Below, in pieces: positions 62,352-63,590 of a DNA stretch of 63,590 bases. The notes beneath the pieces are model-generated. The model saw only the letters and a list, made by a program, of their open reading frames with translations, was not told where the DNA came from and ran no database searches. The stretch spans positions 1 through 63,590 of the forward strand of contig NZ_FOAO01000027.1 of assembly GCF_900109665.1 (NCBI RefSeq). The letters are read 5' to 3'. Position 1 is the stretch's first letter, and the number at the start of each line of letters is the position of its first letter. The stretch is from Blastococcus sp. DSM 46786 (GTDB taxonomy: Bacteria > Actinomycetota > Actinomycetes > Mycobacteriales > Geodermatophilaceae). The position numbers were made by a program, and so were the translations under genes.

Positions 62352-62730
62352 GACAGCCTCCCCACGCCTCGCCCCGCATGCCCGCCACCCCACCGGCGGG
62401 GAAGAGAGCCGGGAAGGACGGGCCGACCAGTTGCTCGAACATGTGTTCGAACGAGGTTCAGTAGACCGGAGCACCTCCCCCTCGTCAAGCCGGGTCGCGG
62501 CGTGTCCGCCCACCCGCACCGACGATGCGCCGAGCCAGAGCGGCAGCCGTGTCGCGCGCGGAGCACCGGCCTCACCGGACCCGCGCCGCCCCGGCCTCTC
62601 ACTCGCGCCCCGCCTCGTCCACGACCCGCGGTTCCGCCTCGCCCCAGGACACGGGCGCTCCCCTGAACGGCCTCCGAGGGCGGGCGACCACCGCCGAATC
62701 GCCGGGCACCGTGTCGACCACCTGCGGACC
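62352..62730. other. intergenic region with the dnaE2-operon promoter
   Basis: 379 bp between DUF6504 and the HNH gene. It contains the LexA box at 62435-62450; the remaining sequence up to 62730 shows no gene, repeat or hairpin that I can support. Confidence 0.6.
62435..62450. promoter_or_regulatory. LexA (SOS) box of the dnaE2 operon
   Basis: TCGAACATGTGTTCGA matches TCGAAC-N4-GTTCGA perfectly. It is one of only two such sites noticed in the window; the other precedes dinB. Confidence 0.9.
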
Positions 62731-63590
62731 TCAGGTGCGGAGCGGGTCGGGGGGTGCGAGGTCGTCCAGCCAGGGCGGGTCGGGTTCGGGGTCGTGGTAC
62801 CAGCCGGGCGGGCGGGTGGTGCGGGAGATCCCTGAGGGGGTGCGGACGGTGAGCCGTCCGTCGGGGTGCAGGGTGAACGACCAGCCGCGGGCAAAGGTCT
62901 TGATGCGGTGGTGTCGCCGGCACAGGCAGCACAGGTTCCAGCAGTCGGTGGGGCCGCCGTCGGCGTAGACCTGCCCGTGGTCGATGTCGCGGCGGCCGGC
63001 GCGGCGGCGGCAGCCGGGCATGCGGCAGTGCCGGTCGCGCACGGTGACGAGCCGTTCTTGGGCGGCGGTGGGCCGGTACCCCGGCGTCGGAGGTGGCGGC
63101 CGGAGGCCGGGCCCGTCGGGCTGCCCGGGCGGGTGCGCGCCGCGTATGCCCGTCCCGCGGCGCACGCGGCGACCCCGGCCGGCGGCGCGGGCCAGCTCGG
63201 CGCGGGTGGCCACCGCGACGGTCTCGCCGGTGACCGGGTCGTCGATCGCGACGTGGACCGACCCGCCGGCCGGTGCCGCGGACAGGCCGAGCATGTCCAG
63301 GGAGTCGAGCAGTTCCCGGCACTGGGCGGCGGAGATCAGCTGCCCGTCCAGCTCCGCCGGCGCGGCGCCGGCGGGTGCGTCGGGCCGCAGCGAGGGCAGC
63401 GCGGCGTGGAGGGTCAGGTGCGCGGTCACCGGTGGGCGGCTGGTGTCCCACGGCCGCAGGATCAGGTCCAGCGCCGCCGCCGACCGCAGCACGCCGATGG
63501 GCCGGTCGTCGCCGTCGGCGCGCATCCACCGCGCGTACTGGTCGACCGCGTCGCGGGCTGCGTGCACCGCCGGCAGCGGGCCCTCGATGA
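62731..63590 (-). CDS. DUF222/HNH endonuclease, N-terminus outside the window
   Basis: The frame is open through the window edge, so the start is missing; at least 285 residues are visible. The N-terminal visible part (SAAALDLILRPWDTSRPPVTAHLTL) belongs to the DUF222 helical region. The HNH nuclease motif is RHCRMPGCRRRAGRRDIDH, then PTDCWNLCCLCRRHHRIKT, with zinc-type cysteines and the HNH histidines. The family is highly multicopy in actinobacteria and possibly mobile or defence-linked; nuclease activity is likely but the target is unknown. Confidence 0.88.
   Translation of the reverse strand, partial: IEGPLPAVHAARDAVDQYARWMRADGDDRPIGVLRSAAALDLILRPWDTSRPPVTAHLTLHAALPSLRPDAPAGAAPAELDGQLISAAQCRELLDSLDMLGLSAAPAGGSVHVAIDDPVTGETVAVATRAELARAAGRGRRVRRGTGIRGAHPPGQPDGPGLRPPPPTPGYRPTAAQERLVTVRDRHCRMPGCRRRAGRRDIDHGQVYADGGPTDCWNLCCLCRRHHRIKTFARGWSFTLHPDGRLTVRTPSGISRTTRPPGWYHDPEPDPPWLDDLAPPDPLRT

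Overview
The window is a very GC-rich chromosomal segment (many GTG starts, dense operons, third codon positions almost all G or C) from an actinobacterium. Gene order and protein style fit Geodermatophilaceae (Blastococcus, Geodermatophilus or Modestobacter type). That placement is an inference, because no rRNA or tRNA gene is present. I saw no insertion sequence, prophage, integrase or CRISPR array, so this is mostly core chromosome with small accessory insertions.

Layout. (1) 1-7525: a possible gene tail, a small membrane protein, dnaE1, a GNAT acetyltransferase, a CPBP protease, an RluD-type pseudouridine synthase and lspA, almost all on the minus strand. (2) 7556-13479: an LpqY-SugABC trehalose-type importer and a DUF4032 kinase-like protein. 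(3) 13564-19280: a cation/proton antiporter cut by an in-frame amber stop, a 46-bp tandem duplication, ileS, and a membrane-anchored Cys/His protein. (4) 19344-24394: an AglEFG/K-like alpha-glucoside importer whose divergent control region carries two perfect palindromes, one identical to the CebR/CelR operator. (5) 24406-44593: the complete division and cell wall (dcw) cluster, transcribed on the minus strand as mraZ, rsmH, ftsL, ftsI, murE, murF, mraY, murD, ftsW, murG, murC, ftsQ, ftsZ, pgeF, yggS, sepF, yggT and wag31, with 4-bp stop/start overlaps between most members and five 10-bp-spaced MraZ boxes in front. (6) 44663-49762: a MoxR / DUF58 / transglutaminase operon and a DUF3040 protein. 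(7) 49927-51885: dinB with a LexA box inside a 44-bp perfect palindrome, and a membrane protein. (8) 52168-54741: a (Asp-Gly-Gly-Ala)n repeat protein, a JmjC/cupin oxygenase and a sucrase/ferredoxin-like protein, packed as one operon. (9) 54746-57611: a phosphodiesterase-like enzyme, a methyltransferase, a VOC protein and a tiny acidic lipoprotein. (10) 57663-62450: an operon DUF6504 - HEPN-like - dnaE2 behind a second perfect LexA box. (11) 62731-end: a DUF222/HNH endonuclease running off the window.

How it works together. The dcw block supplies peptidoglycan precursors and the divisome together with the polar growth factor Wag31. The two sugar importers probably scavenge trehalose and other glucosides. 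dinB and the dnaE2 operon form an SOS mutagenesis module split over two loci, with no ImuB between them. The strongest candidates for something undescribed are the DGGA-repeat/JmjC/ferredoxin cassette, the ImuB-less DnaE2 operon, and a family of covarying hairpins placed directly after stop codons at five sites.
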